In this document: piece by piece, positions 8,193 to 16,789 of the stretch
Numbering within the stretch: the first letter of the stretch is position 1
How the letters are laid out: every line of letters begins with the position of its first letter
Assembly: GCF_019355395.1 (NCBI RefSeq)
Contig: NZ_CP048829.1
Coordinates: forward strand, 2,011,501-2,075,500
Length of the DNA: 64,000 bases
Direction of reading: 5' to 3'
DNA from: Chordicoccus furentiruminis
Lineage (GTDB): Bacteria > Bacillota > Clostridia > Lachnospirales > Lachnospiraceae
The notes under the pieces: generated by a model
The model's input: the letters and a program-made list of their open reading frames with translations, nothing else
Database searches by the model: none
Told to the model about the DNA's origin: nothing
Made by a program: the position numbers and the translations under genes

Positions 8193-9710
8193 ATGAGAGC
8201 AGCAGGGATTCTGATGCATATCTCGAGCCTGCCTTCACCGTACGGGATCGGTACGATGGGCAGAGCAGCCCGTGAGTTTGTGGATTTTCTGAAGAAAGCG
8301 GGGCAGACATACTGGCAGATTCTGCCGGTCGGGCCGACGAGCTATGGCGACAGCCCGTACCAGAGCTTTTCTACCTTTGCGGGCAATCCGTATTTTATCG
8401 ATCTGGATCTGCTCGAGGAGGACGGACTCCTTGAGAAGTCCGATTATGCCGCTCTTGCCTCGGGGGCGGATCCGGAGAGCGTGGATTACGGACGGCTGTA
8501 CACGGAACGCTACCCGGTTCTGCGGAAGGCCGTCAGCAGGCTGCTTGCGAAGGATGGGGCGGAGGTCCGGGCTTTTGAGGCGGAACCGGACAGTTTCTGG
8601 CTGGATGATTACGCGACCTTCATGGCGCTGAAGGATGCGCATGACGGCGCTTCCTGGCAGACATGGGAGAAACCGGTCCGGTTCCGTGAGCGTGAGGCGA
8701 TGGCGGCGGTGCGGCGGAGATGCGCCGATGACATTGCTTTCTGGAAGGGCGTACAGTACCTTTTTCACAGGCAGTGGACGGCGCTCAAGGCGTATGCTAA
8801 TGAGAACGGAATCCGGATCATCGGCGATGTGCCGATCTATGTGTCCGCGGACAGCGTGGACGTCTGGGCCTCCCCGAAGGAGTTTCAGCTGGATGAAAAC
8901 CTTCTTCCGACCGGTGTGGCCGGCTGTCCGCCGGATTATTTTTCCGCGGACGGCCAGCTGTGGGGCAATCCCCTCTTCGACTGGGAAAACATGAGACGGA
9001 ACGGCTACGCATGGTGGATCCGGAGGATGAAGCACGTCACCTCCATCTATGATGTGGTGAGGATCGATCATTTCCGCGGCTTCGCGGGCTACTATGATAT
9101 TCCGGCCGGCGACCGGACCGCCCGGAACGGCCGGTGGCGCAAGGGACCGGGGATTGCTTTTTTCAGGGAAGTGGAAAAGCAGCTTGGCGATGTGGACCTG
9201 ATCGCCGAGGATCTCGGACTGCTGGACGACGATGTGCGGAAGCTTCTGGCGGAAACCGGGTATCCGGGTATGAAGGTGCTGCAATTTGCCTTTGACACGG
9301 AGGACGGGGGCGGTTATCTTCCGCATGATCATGAGCGTCACTCTGTGGCCTATGTGGGGACGCATGACAATGATACGGCCGCCGGATGGTTCCGATCTGA
9401 GACGGCCGCCGCTCAGAACCGCGCCTGCACGTATCTCGGCCTGCATGAGACGGAGGGGATAAGCTGGGGTATGATGCGCGGCGTCTGGGGTTCGCCGGCG
9501 GATACGGCGATCGTGACGGCGCAGGATCTGCTGGGACTCGGTTCCGCGGCGAGGATGAATCAGCCCTCGACGACGGGCGGGAACTGGAAGTGGCGGGTCA
9601 GAGAGGGTGCGCTCAGCGATACGCTGGCGGCACGGCTTGCCTCGGCGATGAGGGTGTTCGGACGGCTTCCTGCTGAGAAGAGCGGAAAGACGGAGAAGGG
9701 AACGGAATGA
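8193..9710 (+). CDS. malQ: 4-alpha-glucanotransferase (amylomaltase)
   Basis: This 505-residue GH77 enzyme transfers maltosyl or longer alpha-1,4-glucan segments between maltodextrins with release of glucose, in the cytoplasm. Family signatures visible are ILMHISSLPSPYGIG near the N-terminus, the nucleophile region VRIDHFRGF, the acid/base region LIAEDLG, and GTHDNDT. The length is typical of the bacterial type. ATG 8193 lies 9 bases after GGGAGGGA (8176-8183), and the protein then begins exactly at the conserved N-terminus. It works with the glucosidases and the upstream ABC importer. Its stop overlaps the start of tmk (ATGA). Confidence 0.95.
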   Translation: MRAAGILMHISSLPSPYGIGTMGRAAREFVDFLKKAGQTYWQILPVGPTSYGDSPYQSFSTFAGNPYFIDLDLLEEDGLLEKSDYAALASGADPESVDYGRLYTERYPVLRKAVSRLLAKDGAEVRAFEAEPDSFWLDDYATFMALKDAHDGASWQTWEKPVRFREREAMAAVRRRCADDIAFWKGVQYLFHRQWTALKAYANENGIRIIGDVPIYVSADSVDVWASPKEFQLDENLLPTGVAGCPPDYFSADGQLWGNPLFDWENMRRNGYAWWIRRMKHVTSIYDVVRIDHFRGFAGYYDIPAGDRTARNGRWRKGPGIAFFREVEKQLGDVDLIAEDLGLLDDDVRKLLAETGYPGMKVLQFAFDTEDGGGYLPHDHERHSVAYVGTHDNDTAAGWFRSETAAAQNRACTYLGLHETEGISWGMMRGVWGSPADTAIVTAQDLLGLGSAARMNQPSTTGGNWKWRVREGALSDTLAARLASAMRVFGRLPAEKSGKTEKGTE

Positions 9711-10351
9711 ACAGAGGAGCGCTGATCGTTTTTGAGGGCATCGACGGAAGCGGCAAGGGCACGCAGATCCGGATGCTGAAAAAAAGGCTTGAGAAGGAAG
9801 GCTATCCGGTATTCCGTTCCGCGGAACCGAACGATTCTCCATTCGGTGCGCTGATTCATCAGATCATGATCGGACGTGTCAGGACGACGAATGACGCGAT
9901 CGCCGCGCTTTTCGTCGCGGACCGGCTGGATCATATTCAGAATGAAACAAACGGTCTTCTGAAGTTCCTGCGGGCCGGCGTCAATGTGCTGGAGGATCGT
10001 TATTATTTCTCTTCCTATGCCTATCAGAGCGTCGATCTTCCGATGGAATGGATCATTGAGGCCAACGCGCCCTGCGCGAAGCTGCTGAAGGCCGACCTCA
10101 CGGTATTCATCGACGTGGATCCGAAGGTGACGATGGAACGGATCGACCGGAACAGGATGACAAAGGAGCTTTTTGAGAGAACGGACCGGCTGACGGAGAC
10201 GCGCGCGCGGTATCTGGACGCCTTCGGGAGGATGAAAGATACCGAGCGGGTCCTGATCGTGAACGGGGACCGGGAACCGGATATCATCGCGGAGGAAATC
10301 TGGGAGAAGACCAGAGATCTGTTTGTCCCGGCGCAGCAGCCGGTTCGCTGA
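9707..10351 (+). CDS. tmk: Thymidylate kinase
   Basis: This 214-residue P-loop kinase should phosphorylate dTMP to dTDP. Walker A is GIDGSGKGT (residues 11-19), followed by an AEPNDSPFG segment where most dTMP kinases have EPGGTPxG, then the ADRxDH helix and the LEDRYYFSSYAYQS substrate segment with the DR motif. A LID region with basic residues (MERIDRNRMTK) follows. The gene overlaps malQ by four bases (ATGA), so the two are translationally coupled, an unusual partnership. The altered EPGGT motif suggests a divergent family member; a related deoxynucleotide kinase cannot be fully excluded. Confidence 0.88.
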   Translation: MNRGALIVFEGIDGSGKGTQIRMLKKRLEKEGYPVFRSAEPNDSPFGALIHQIMIGRVRTTNDAIAALFVADRLDHIQNETNGLLKFLRAGVNVLEDRYYFSSYAYQSVDLPMEWIIEANAPCAKLLKADLTVFIDVDPKVTMERIDRNRMTKELFERTDRLTETRARYLDAFGRMKDTERVLIVNGDREPDIIAEEIWEKTRDLFVPAQQPVR

Positions 10352-10396
10352 GGGGCGGCGCCGGCTGTGCTGCGCCGATACCGGAGGTGGGAGCGG

Positions 10397-10424
10397 GGGC
10401 GCGGCTGAGCCGCGCCCTCTTCTT
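10397..10424 (+). terminator. Intrinsic terminator of the malQ-tmk unit
   Basis: GGGCGCGGC (10397-10405), a TGA loop and GCCGCGCCC (10409-10417) form a 9-bp stem followed by TCTTCTTA. The convergent dehydratase genes end at 10468. There is no T-run on the opposite strand, so it serves the plus strand. Confidence 0.75.
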
Positions 10425-10467
10425 ATCAGGACTGGAAGGCAGAACGGCGGGGCGGGTCTGCCGATGC

Positions 10468-12345
10468 TCAGTGATCCGCCTCGCGGGCGAACAGCGCGGC
10501 GCCGATCGCTCCGATCAGGTCGGGATATTCAGCTACGCTGACGGGCGCGTGGAGGCGGTTTTCCAGCTCCTTCACAACGCCGGCATTCCGCGCGACGCCG
10601 CCGCTCATCATGAAGGGGCCGTCTCCGCGGACCCGTTTCACCATACCGACGGTTCGGCCGGCCACGGATTTGTTCAGCGCATGGACGATGTCGGCCGGAT
10701 CCGTGTTTTCCGCGATCAGCGAGACGACTTCCGATTCCGCGAACACCGTGCAGGTTGACGAGATCGTCAGATCCTTCTTCCATTTAAGGCCCAGACTGCT
10801 CATATGCGGCAGATCGGTTTCCAGCGTGTGGGCCATCATTTCCAGAAAACGGCCGGTTCCGGCCGCGCATTTATCATTCATCACGAAGTTCATCACGTTT
10901 CCGTCCTCGTCGAGGCAGATGACCTTGCTGTCCTGACCGCCGATATCGATGACGCAGCGCGCGGAAGGATCGGCGAAATGAGCGCCCCGCGCGTGGCAGG
11001 AAATCTCGGTCTTCGTGCTGTCGGCGAAGCCGATGAAGGCACGGCCGTAACCGGTGGCGACGACTTTCCGGATCTTCGACGCGTTCCGTCCCAGCTGGAC
11101 GCGGACGTCCTCGTAGGCCTTTTCCGCCGCGGTGCCGGCGCGAGCACCGGTCCGCAGAATGCAGGAGGCCAGTACCGTACCGTTTTCGCTGATGGCTGCC
11201 ACATTGGTCGAGGTGGATCCGGAGTCGATGCCGACATAAATTGCGCCGGCATGCGCGGCGTCATCCGGCGCCGCGGAACGGGGGGAAGCGCCCTTTTCTT
11301 CATTTTTCATGCTGTTTTCTCCTTTCAGTCCTCTGATCAGACGGCGAAGCGGGAACGGAGCGGCCGCCCTCCGGACATCTGAGGGAACCGGGCCGTCTTC
11401 TTCTCCGAAGGACCGGCGGGAGCCGTTTTCCGTAAGGCTTTCGGAAAAGGCCATAAGACGGGTATCCAGCTGTCCTTCGCTCTGCGCGGTGAAATCGGTT
11501 TCGATCTTGAGAACGGGAAGCGCCGACGAGCGGCGGATCGCGGCGTACTCAAAGGAATAGTAGTCGCAGAATTTCACCGAATGGTAAATTATGCCTTTCA
11601 GATTGGGCATGGAGAGAATCTCCGACCGGCGGGATACGTCTTCCATCCGGGTGCAGGGAAGCTGGTTCAGCAACGCTTCCGCGTAGGCATGCAGCAGATC
11701 GTCCAGCGGAAGTTCCGCGCTCCTGCCGTTTTCGGCCCCGGTGCAGTTACAGATCCGGGTGAGAAACCGTTCCGGCGGCTGAGGCATCGAGCGAAGCCCT
11801 CCGCAGGAGAGGTCGATCACGGGAAACGGCATCGCGTTCCGGATCCGGGCCCGCAGCTCATTGCTCACCCTTGCACCGAGAATCGCCAGAAACGCGCCCT
11901 GTTCGCTGAACACCGCCCAGTTGTCCGCCTGCTGTTTCCAGAGCTCCACAAGGCGCTGCCGGTCCAGCGTACGGCCCCGCTCCTCATAGAATCCGACGAG
12001 ACGGGCGAGCTCGCCGGCGTACAGATCAACCGCATGGCCGAAGTTCTCATGGGGCAGATCCAGCATGATGAGACCGGAGAGACGCTGCCGGATCTCGGGG
12101 TTTGCGCCGACGGTGTCGAAGACCCGGCGGACGGTGTCGCAGCAGCTGGTGAGGACCAGCTCATGCCCGTCCGCCCGGCCCGTCATGCATTCCTCCAGCA
12201 GGATCTTCGCGTGGGAACAGACCGAGCTGTGAATGACGGAATCGGCGTGGCGGAAGTCATCGACGTCACGGTTCGGTTCCTCGAGAGGGACGCCCATCGC
12301 CGCGAGCAGCTCAAGAGGCGTGTATTTGCAGATATAGGTGATCAT
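10468..12345 (-). CDS. 2-hydroxyacyl-CoA dehydratase subunit fused to its activator ATPase
   Basis: This 625-residue protein joins two normally separate components. Residues 1 to about 305 are an HgdB/BcrC-family subunit (start MITYICKYTPLELLAAMG; likely Fe-S ligand cysteines in HSSVCSHAK and LTSCCDTVRR; end around GQLDTRLMAFSESL). A low-complexity linker of about 40 residues follows. From about 346 comes a BcrAD/BadFG-type activator with VGIDSGSTST, DIGGQDSK and the bridging-cluster cysteines in NDKCAAGTGRFLEMM and SSTCTVFAESEV. Activators hydrolyse ATP to push one electron into the dehydratase. A full SD and ATG sit at the junction (start 11310), so a 280-residue free activator may also be made. 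The ATG at 12345 overlaps the stop of the upstream subunit gene. The product is expected to be oxygen-sensitive. Confidence 0.88.
   Translation of the reverse strand: MITYICKYTPLELLAAMGVPLEEPNRDVDDFRHADSVIHSSVCSHAKILLEECMTGRADGHELVLTSCCDTVRRVFDTVGANPEIRQRLSGLIMLDLPHENFGHAVDLYAGELARLVGFYEERGRTLDRQRLVELWKQQADNWAVFSEQGAFLAILGARVSNELRARIRNAMPFPVIDLSCGGLRSMPQPPERFLTRICNCTGAENGRSAELPLDDLLHAYAEALLNQLPCTRMEDVSRRSEILSMPNLKGIIYHSVKFCDYYSFEYAAIRRSSALPVLKIETDFTAQSEGQLDTRLMAFSESLTENGSRRSFGEEDGPVPSDVRRAAAPFPLRRLIRGLKGENSMKNEEKGASPRSAAPDDAAHAGAIYVGIDSGSTSTNVAAISENGTVLASCILRTGARAGTAAEKAYEDVRVQLGRNASKIRKVVATGYGRAFIGFADSTKTEISCHARGAHFADPSARCVIDIGGQDSKVICLDEDGNVMNFVMNDKCAAGTGRFLEMMAHTLETDLPHMSSLGLKWKKDLTISSTCTVFAESEVVSLIAENTDPADIVHALNKSVAGRTVGMVKRVRGDGPFMMSGGVARNAGVVKELENRLHAPVSVAEYPDLIGAIGAALFAREADH
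11308..11325 (-). promoter_or_regulatory. Internal ribosome binding site and start for a free activator
   Basis: On the minus strand AAAGGAG (11325-11319) is followed 8 bases later by ATG (11310-11308), inside the fused frame. Translation from here gives MKNEEKG and then the activator domain. The site is as good as any other SD in the window, which suggests either dual translation or recent loss of an intervening stop codon. Confidence 0.6.
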
Positions 12346-13619
12346 GACTGTTCCTCCAGCTGTTCGATAAACGCGTTGGCTCTTGTGACGATCTGCTCGG
12401 CGCCTCCGTTGGTGCGGTCGCATCCGTCTCCGTCCAGAACCAGCGCCGGGATGCCGGCTTCTTCGAAGGTGCGTTTTGCCGCCAGCGCGATGCCCTGCGT
12501 CTGCTTGCATCCCCACTGGCAGAAGATCAGAATGCCTTCCGCTTCCATGCTTTTCGCCAGTTCCAGCGCGGCTCCGATCCGGCGTGAGCCGGGGCCGTTG
12601 AAGCTGTCGGAGACAAGACGCCGCGCCATGCTCTCGTAGGGATGGTCCGGGTCCATGTCGATCAGGGCGCTGACGGCAAGATCGCTGGCGACGATCTCGA
12701 CTCTGTGGTTGTCCCTTCCCTGAAAGAGATCTTTGATGGTTTCCTGCCAGTTCGGAAGGACATGCATCCAGACGATCCGCTTTTCGGAGGTGCGGCGCGG
12801 CGCACGCGATACATCCTCAAGAAGAAGCCGCGAATAGGCAAGTCCCGCTTCTGTGCCGAGATAGAGGTGATTGCAGGCGATGTTCAGCATCTCCGGAGTG
12901 AGCGATTCGGGAAAATGCACCTGGGACCGCCGCCGGAGGTACGTGCGGAAATTCCGGATCTGTTCGGCGCTCCGCGCGACACAGGCTTTCAGCCGGTCCG
13001 GATTCAGCCGCGCCCCGTCGCATTCCTCCGCAGTGCGGGCCATCCCCCGGAGCTGCCCGGCGACGTAGGCGACCGCGTCCTCGTCCGCACTCTGCGGCAC
13101 GTCGATCATCGCATGCGGGACGTTCCAGAGAGAGGCCAGATGGCGGAAGGTCAGCTGGTTCGCGTCGCAGGCGAGGGAGGTGCTCGCGACCATCGCGGGC
13201 CTCTTCATGACGCCGGTTTCCGCCATGCCGGTCAGCACCTTGTGAAAGGAACAGAACGTATCCGGCGCGCCGCCCTCCTCGGCCCGGTCGATGAAGACAC
13301 GTTCGCTGGCCGTGTTGACGACATAGGTGGCCAGTGCTTCGGGCGCCATGATGGGCATGTCGAGGGCGCAGAAAATCTCGCTCGGCATGAAGATGTTGAC
13401 GACCGCGGAGCGGGCAGGGTCGCGGAGCAGCTTCGCCAGAAGCCGCGCGGTGTAGGACTGCAGATACTCCCGCGAGCGTGTGTAGGAGCCGGAGGGGAAA
13501 TGCGCCGCCTGCATCCCGACAATATCGTAGGCGGCCGCCAGCATCTGCGCGGTCCGGCCCGGATGCGCTTCCGCCTGTGAGGAGATGAAGGCGCCGAGCT
13601 TTTCGATTTTTCCGTTCAT
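12342..13619 (-). CDS. 2-hydroxyacyl-CoA dehydratase family protein, second subunit
   Basis: This 425-residue HgdA/HgdB-superfamily protein should form, with the following subunit, a heterodimeric [4Fe-4S] enzyme that removes water from an (R)-2-hydroxyacyl-CoA or a related substrate. Its C-terminus carries the diagnostic FCQWGCKQTQG and LVLDGDGCDRTN motifs, with cysteine and acidic residues at the family positions. The start at 13619 (MNGKIEKLGAF) has AGAGGT 7 bases upstream. It overlaps the fused subunit-activator gene by four bases (ATGA). No CoA-transferase gene is adjacent, so the substrate is not indicated. A double-cubane-cluster type reductase of the same superfamily is an alternative. 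Confidence 0.88.
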   Translation of the reverse strand: MNGKIEKLGAFISSQAEAHPGRTAQMLAAAYDIVGMQAAHFPSGSYTRSREYLQSYTARLLAKLLRDPARSAVVNIFMPSEIFCALDMPIMAPEALATYVVNTASERVFIDRAEEGGAPDTFCSFHKVLTGMAETGVMKRPAMVASTSLACDANQLTFRHLASLWNVPHAMIDVPQSADEDAVAYVAGQLRGMARTAEECDGARLNPDRLKACVARSAEQIRNFRTYLRRRSQVHFPESLTPEMLNIACNHLYLGTEAGLAYSRLLLEDVSRAPRRTSEKRIVWMHVLPNWQETIKDLFQGRDNHRVEIVASDLAVSALIDMDPDHPYESMARRLVSDSFNGPGSRRIGAALELAKSMEAEGILIFCQWGCKQTQGIALAAKRTFEEAGIPALVLDGDGCDRTNGGAEQIVTRANAFIEQLEEQS

Positions 13620-14022
13620 ATTCAACCTCTTCCGGACTTGCGGGCAGGTCGGCGGCACGAAGGGGATTCCGCTCCGCTGCCGGCGGATCGTCCGATCTTC
13701 GCGCGCCGGCCCGCAGTCACATGAAGAGTATAGCATCCCGAAAACGGCGGCGGGGCAACAGATTTCGCCCGATGTCACCGGAAACCTATTCCCGACAGCA
13801 ATCTTTGGTATTTCTGCAGAAAGATAAGCGGCGAGATTCGTCCATGATTCCGGATTGCCGGGACGGGGATCCGCCCGGTATAGTCTGAGTACGAGCCGCC
13901 GGTTCGGGGTGAGGGAGAAGCGGCCGCGGCGGGAGAACAGGGGAAGAGGCGGACTGGGGACGTCTTCCGGGTTCTGCCGGGAAAGGAGCGGTCCGGTGCG
14001 GACGGAAAAGGAGGATGAGAGG
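13620..14022. other. Divergent intergenic region, dehydratase genes / Tad locus 1
   Basis: No gene is seen. The left part (13620-13750) is the upstream region of the minus-strand dehydratase operon; I could not place a convincing promoter for it. The right part has the Tad locus 1 promoter (13847-13884) and a purine-rich leader of about 135 bases ending in AGGAGG (14009-14014). Confidence 0.6.
13847..13884 (+). promoter_or_regulatory. Promoter and probable operator of Tad locus 1
   Basis: TTGCCG (13855-13860), an 18-bp spacer and TATAGT (13879-13884) form a sigma-A type promoter. The -35 is embedded in ATTCCGGATTGCCGG (13847-13861). The identical 15-mer occurs at the same distance from the -10 upstream of the Flp1 pilin gene at 41388. 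It contains the inverted repeat TTCCGG-ATTG-CCGGGA (one mismatch from perfect). Confidence 0.75.
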
Positions 14023-14526
14023 ATGATGGTGAGAATCGCAGTGCTTGCGGTCGCATCGGCGGCCCTTGTTTCCGATCTCCGAAGCGGCAGGATCGGGAAC
14101 TGGCTGTCCGCGGCCGGTCTGACCGCCGCCGTGCTGTGCCATCTGGCGGAGCCGGCGACGTTCTGGCTCTGCCCGGCGGGAGCGGCCGTTCCTCTCCTGC
14201 TGGGCTGGCCGCTCTTCCGTCTCCATATGATCGGGGCGGGAGACGTGAAGCTTCTGATGGCGCTGGGAGCGCTCACCGGCGCGGCGGATTTCTGGCCCTT
14301 TCTCGCCGTGGTGCTGGTGTTCGGAGGCGTCCTTTCGCTGGTGCTGATGCTGGCCTTTTCCGGCGTGAAGGGACGGCTTCTGTATTTCTCGTCATGGGTG
14401 AGCCGGGGACTCCGGACCGGAAAATGGGCGCCTTACCGGACCGGAGGCACAGAGCGGACCGAGAACTTCCACTTCACGGTTCCGGTTCTGATGGCGGCGA
14501 TGTGCTACGCGGGCGGCATGTTCTGA
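14023..14526 (+). CDS. tadV: Prepilin peptidase, A24 family (TadV/CpaA type)
   Basis: This 167-residue membrane aspartyl protease should cleave Flp-type prepilins at the membrane. The first catalytic Asp is in VSDLRSGRIGNW (close to residue 17), and the second is in the GAGDVKLL motif (GxGD signature). About four or five hydrophobic segments cover the protein, with no N-methyltransferase part, as expected for TadV. ATG 14023 is 8 bases from AGGAGG (14009-14014); GTG 13996 also has an SD and would add 9 polar residues. It is the first gene of Tad locus 1. A second A24 peptidase lies in Tad locus 2 at 44176. Confidence 0.9.
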   Translation: MMVRIAVLAVASAALVSDLRSGRIGNWLSAAGLTAAVLCHLAEPATFWLCPAGAAVPLLLGWPLFRLHMIGAGDVKLLMALGALTGAADFWPFLAVVLVFGGVLSLVLMLAFSGVKGRLLYFSSWVSRGLRTGKWAPYRTGGTERTENFHFTVPVLMAAMCYAGGMF

Positions 14527-14544
14527 ACGGGGAGAGGAGGCGCG

Positions 14545-15600
14545 ATGAGGAGACAGATTCTGGCGATGATGGACTCGGAGGCGGGCTATGCGGTGAGCTT
14601 TATGGAATACGCGAACCGCCGGAACCGGATTCCTTTTGAGATCAGAGCTTTCACCGACGCGGCACAGCTCAGGATTTTTCTGCTCCGACACCGGCCGGCG
14701 ATTCTTCTTGTGGCGGAGAAGGATCTGACAGAGGAGCTGGAGAAGTGGACGGACGGTATGCTGATCCGTCTGACCGGAAGCAGGACGGAGGAGGAAAACT
14801 GTGTGTTCAAGTATCAGGCGGCTTCGTCCGTGATCCGGGAAGTGATGCGGATCTACGGCGGAGAGGATCCCCGGACGCCCTGCGGGCAGGGAGAAGGGAA
14901 GATACTGAAACGAAGCGCGAAGGTGATCGGCGTCTTCTCTCCGGTCGGCCGGTGCATGAAGACGGCTTTTGCCGTTTCGCTCGGCCAGTGTCTTGCGAGA
15001 AAGAAGCCGACGATCCTTCTGAATCTGGAATGCGGATCGGCGTTTTCCGAGATTCTCCATGAGGAGTATGAGCAGGATCTCGGCGACGCGATCTATTACC
15101 TCCGGTCCGGTGAGAAGAAGCCGGCGGCGAAACTGATGACGATGGTACGGTCGGTCGGCGGTCTGGATTATATTCCGCCGTTCCGCTCGCCCGGAGAACT
15201 CTTTCTCACGAAAGACGAGGAATGGGAGAGACTGATCACGGTATTGACCGGAGCTTCCTCCTACGAGGCGGTGCTGATTGATTTCGGCATACTGCCGCTG
15301 GTCAGCCCGAATCTGCTGGAACTTTGTGATCTGATTTATATGCCGGAGCGCCGGGATTATATGGCGGATGTGAAGATACGGGCGTTTCTGGAGCAGCCGT
15401 GCCGGATCGGCGGGGACGGAGAGGAGAAGCCTGAGGCGCCGGCGGACATGACCATAGAGGAACGGATCGGCGAACGGCTGAGGAGGCTGAGACTGAATGA
15501 CCGCAGCCTTCCTTCCGGCGGCGACCGGTGGTTTGAGTCGATGCCGTACAGCCGGCTTGGCTCGTACGCGGAGGAATGCATTGCGAGAGATGAGCTGTGA
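14545..15600 (+). CDS. tadZ: TadZ/CpaE-like pilus localisation ATPase
   Basis: This 351-residue protein has an N-terminal receiver-like domain (about 1-105) and a MinD/ParA-like P-loop domain. The P-loop position reads SPVGRCMKTAFA instead of KGGxGKT: the signature lysine is lost while the final Lys-Thr pair is kept. Such atypical TadZ proteins are known in Firmicutes, where they are thought to mark the cell site of the Tad machine. The SD GGAGAGGAGG lies 4-6 bases before ATG 14545. The gene sits between the prepilin peptidase and tadA and overlaps tadA by about 11 bases. Confidence 0.87.
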   Translation: MRRQILAMMDSEAGYAVSFMEYANRRNRIPFEIRAFTDAAQLRIFLLRHRPAILLVAEKDLTEELEKWTDGMLIRLTGSRTEEENCVFKYQAASSVIREVMRIYGGEDPRTPCGQGEGKILKRSAKVIGVFSPVGRCMKTAFAVSLGQCLARKKPTILLNLECGSAFSEILHEEYEQDLGDAIYYLRSGEKKPAAKLMTMVRSVGGLDYIPPFRSPGELFLTKDEEWERLITVLTGASSYEAVLIDFGILPLVSPNLLELCDLIYMPERRDYMADVKIRAFLEQPCRIGGDGEEKPEAPADMTIEERIGERLRRLRLNDRSLPSGGDRWFESMPYSRLGSYAEECIARDEL

Positions 15601-16789
15601 ACGGGAAACGGGAGTGTTCGGCGCGCTGCGCGGCGAGCTGATGCAGATACTGGAGGAGCACAGCGAGGCGGATGACGATGAGATCAGGGAAATGATCGAT
15701 GCGCTTGTCCTCGCCAGAACCCGGCGGAGCGGCCTTTCCGTAGCGGAACGGGTGGACCTGGGGCGGAAGCTGTTTGACTCGGTCCGGCGTCTTGACGTCC
15801 TTCAGGAACTGATCGACGACAAGTCGGTCACGGAGATTATGGTGAACGGACCGGATATCATCTTCATCGAACGGCGGGGCCGGATCAGCAAGTGGAACAA
15901 AACGTTCGAATCCGGGGAGAAGCTGGATGACGTCATCCAGCGAATCGTGGGAAAATGCAACCGCGTCGTGAACGAGCAGAATCCGATTGTGGATGCCCGT
16001 CTGTCAGACGGGAGCCGTGTCAACGCGGTGATAGCGCCGGTGGCGCTTGACGGGTCGATCCTGACGATCCGCCAGTTTCCGGAGCATGCCATCACGATGG
16101 AGGGTCTGATCGCCTGCGGCAGCATCACGCAGGAGGCGGCGGAGTTTCTGGAACGGCTGGTGGGCGCCGCCTATTCCATGATCATCGGAGGCGGAACCTC
16201 CGCAGGCAAGACGACGTTTCTCAATGCTCTTTCCAATTATATTCCGAAGGGCGAGCGGATCATCACGATCGAGGACAACGCCGAGCTTCGGATTCAGGGC
16301 GTGGAAAATCTGGTCCGGCTGGAAGCCAAGAATGCCAATATGGAAGGAAACCGTGCCGTAACGATCCGGGATCTGATCAAGTCCGCTCTCCGGATGCGAC
16401 CGGACCGGATCGTGGTCGGCGAGGTGCGTTCCGGAGAGGCGGTAGATATGCTTCAGGCGATGAATACGGGCCATGACGGCTCTATGAGCACGATTCACGC
16501 CAATTCGGTGGAGGATATGGTGTCCCGACTGGAAATGATGGTGCTGATGGCGTTCCCGCTTCCTCTCCCGGCGATCCGGAGGCAGATCGCATCCGGCGTT
16601 GACCTTTTCATTCATCTCGGAAGGCTGCGGGACAGGTCCAGAAAGGTGCTGGAAATCGCGGAGCTCGACGGACTTGAAGGCGGGGAAGTAAGGATGAACC
16701 CGCTGTTCCGCTACGATGACGCGGCCGGAAAACTGGTCAGAACCGGAGAACTGAAGCATACGCTGAAACTGGAGCGAGGTGGAGGATGA
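15590..16789 (+). CDS. tadA: TadA/CpaF-type secretion ATPase
   Basis: This cytoplasmic hexameric motor of about 399 residues should power Flp pilus assembly. Visible are the N-terminal three-helix region, the Walker A GGGTSAGKTTFLNAL, the Asp-box segment RIITIEDNAELRI, the Walker B region RPDRIVVGEVRSGEA and the His-box GHDGSMSTIHANS. The length is normal for CpaF. ATG 15590 is chosen; in-frame TTG 15581 has better spacing (6 bases) from GGAGG (15570-15574) and would add three residues. It overlaps tadZ and is followed by tadB with a 4-base overlap. Confidence 0.94.
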   Translation: MSCERETGVFGALRGELMQILEEHSEADDDEIREMIDALVLARTRRSGLSVAERVDLGRKLFDSVRRLDVLQELIDDKSVTEIMVNGPDIIFIERRGRISKWNKTFESGEKLDDVIQRIVGKCNRVVNEQNPIVDARLSDGSRVNAVIAPVALDGSILTIRQFPEHAITMEGLIACGSITQEAAEFLERLVGAAYSMIIGGGTSAGKTTFLNALSNYIPKGERIITIEDNAELRIQGVENLVRLEAKNANMEGNRAVTIRDLIKSALRMRPDRIVVGEVRSGEAVDMLQAMNTGHDGSMSTIHANSVEDMVSRLEMMVLMAFPLPLPAIRRQIASGVDLFIHLGRLRDRSRKVLEIAELDGLEGGEVRMNPLFRYDDAAGKLVRTGELKHTLKLERGGG

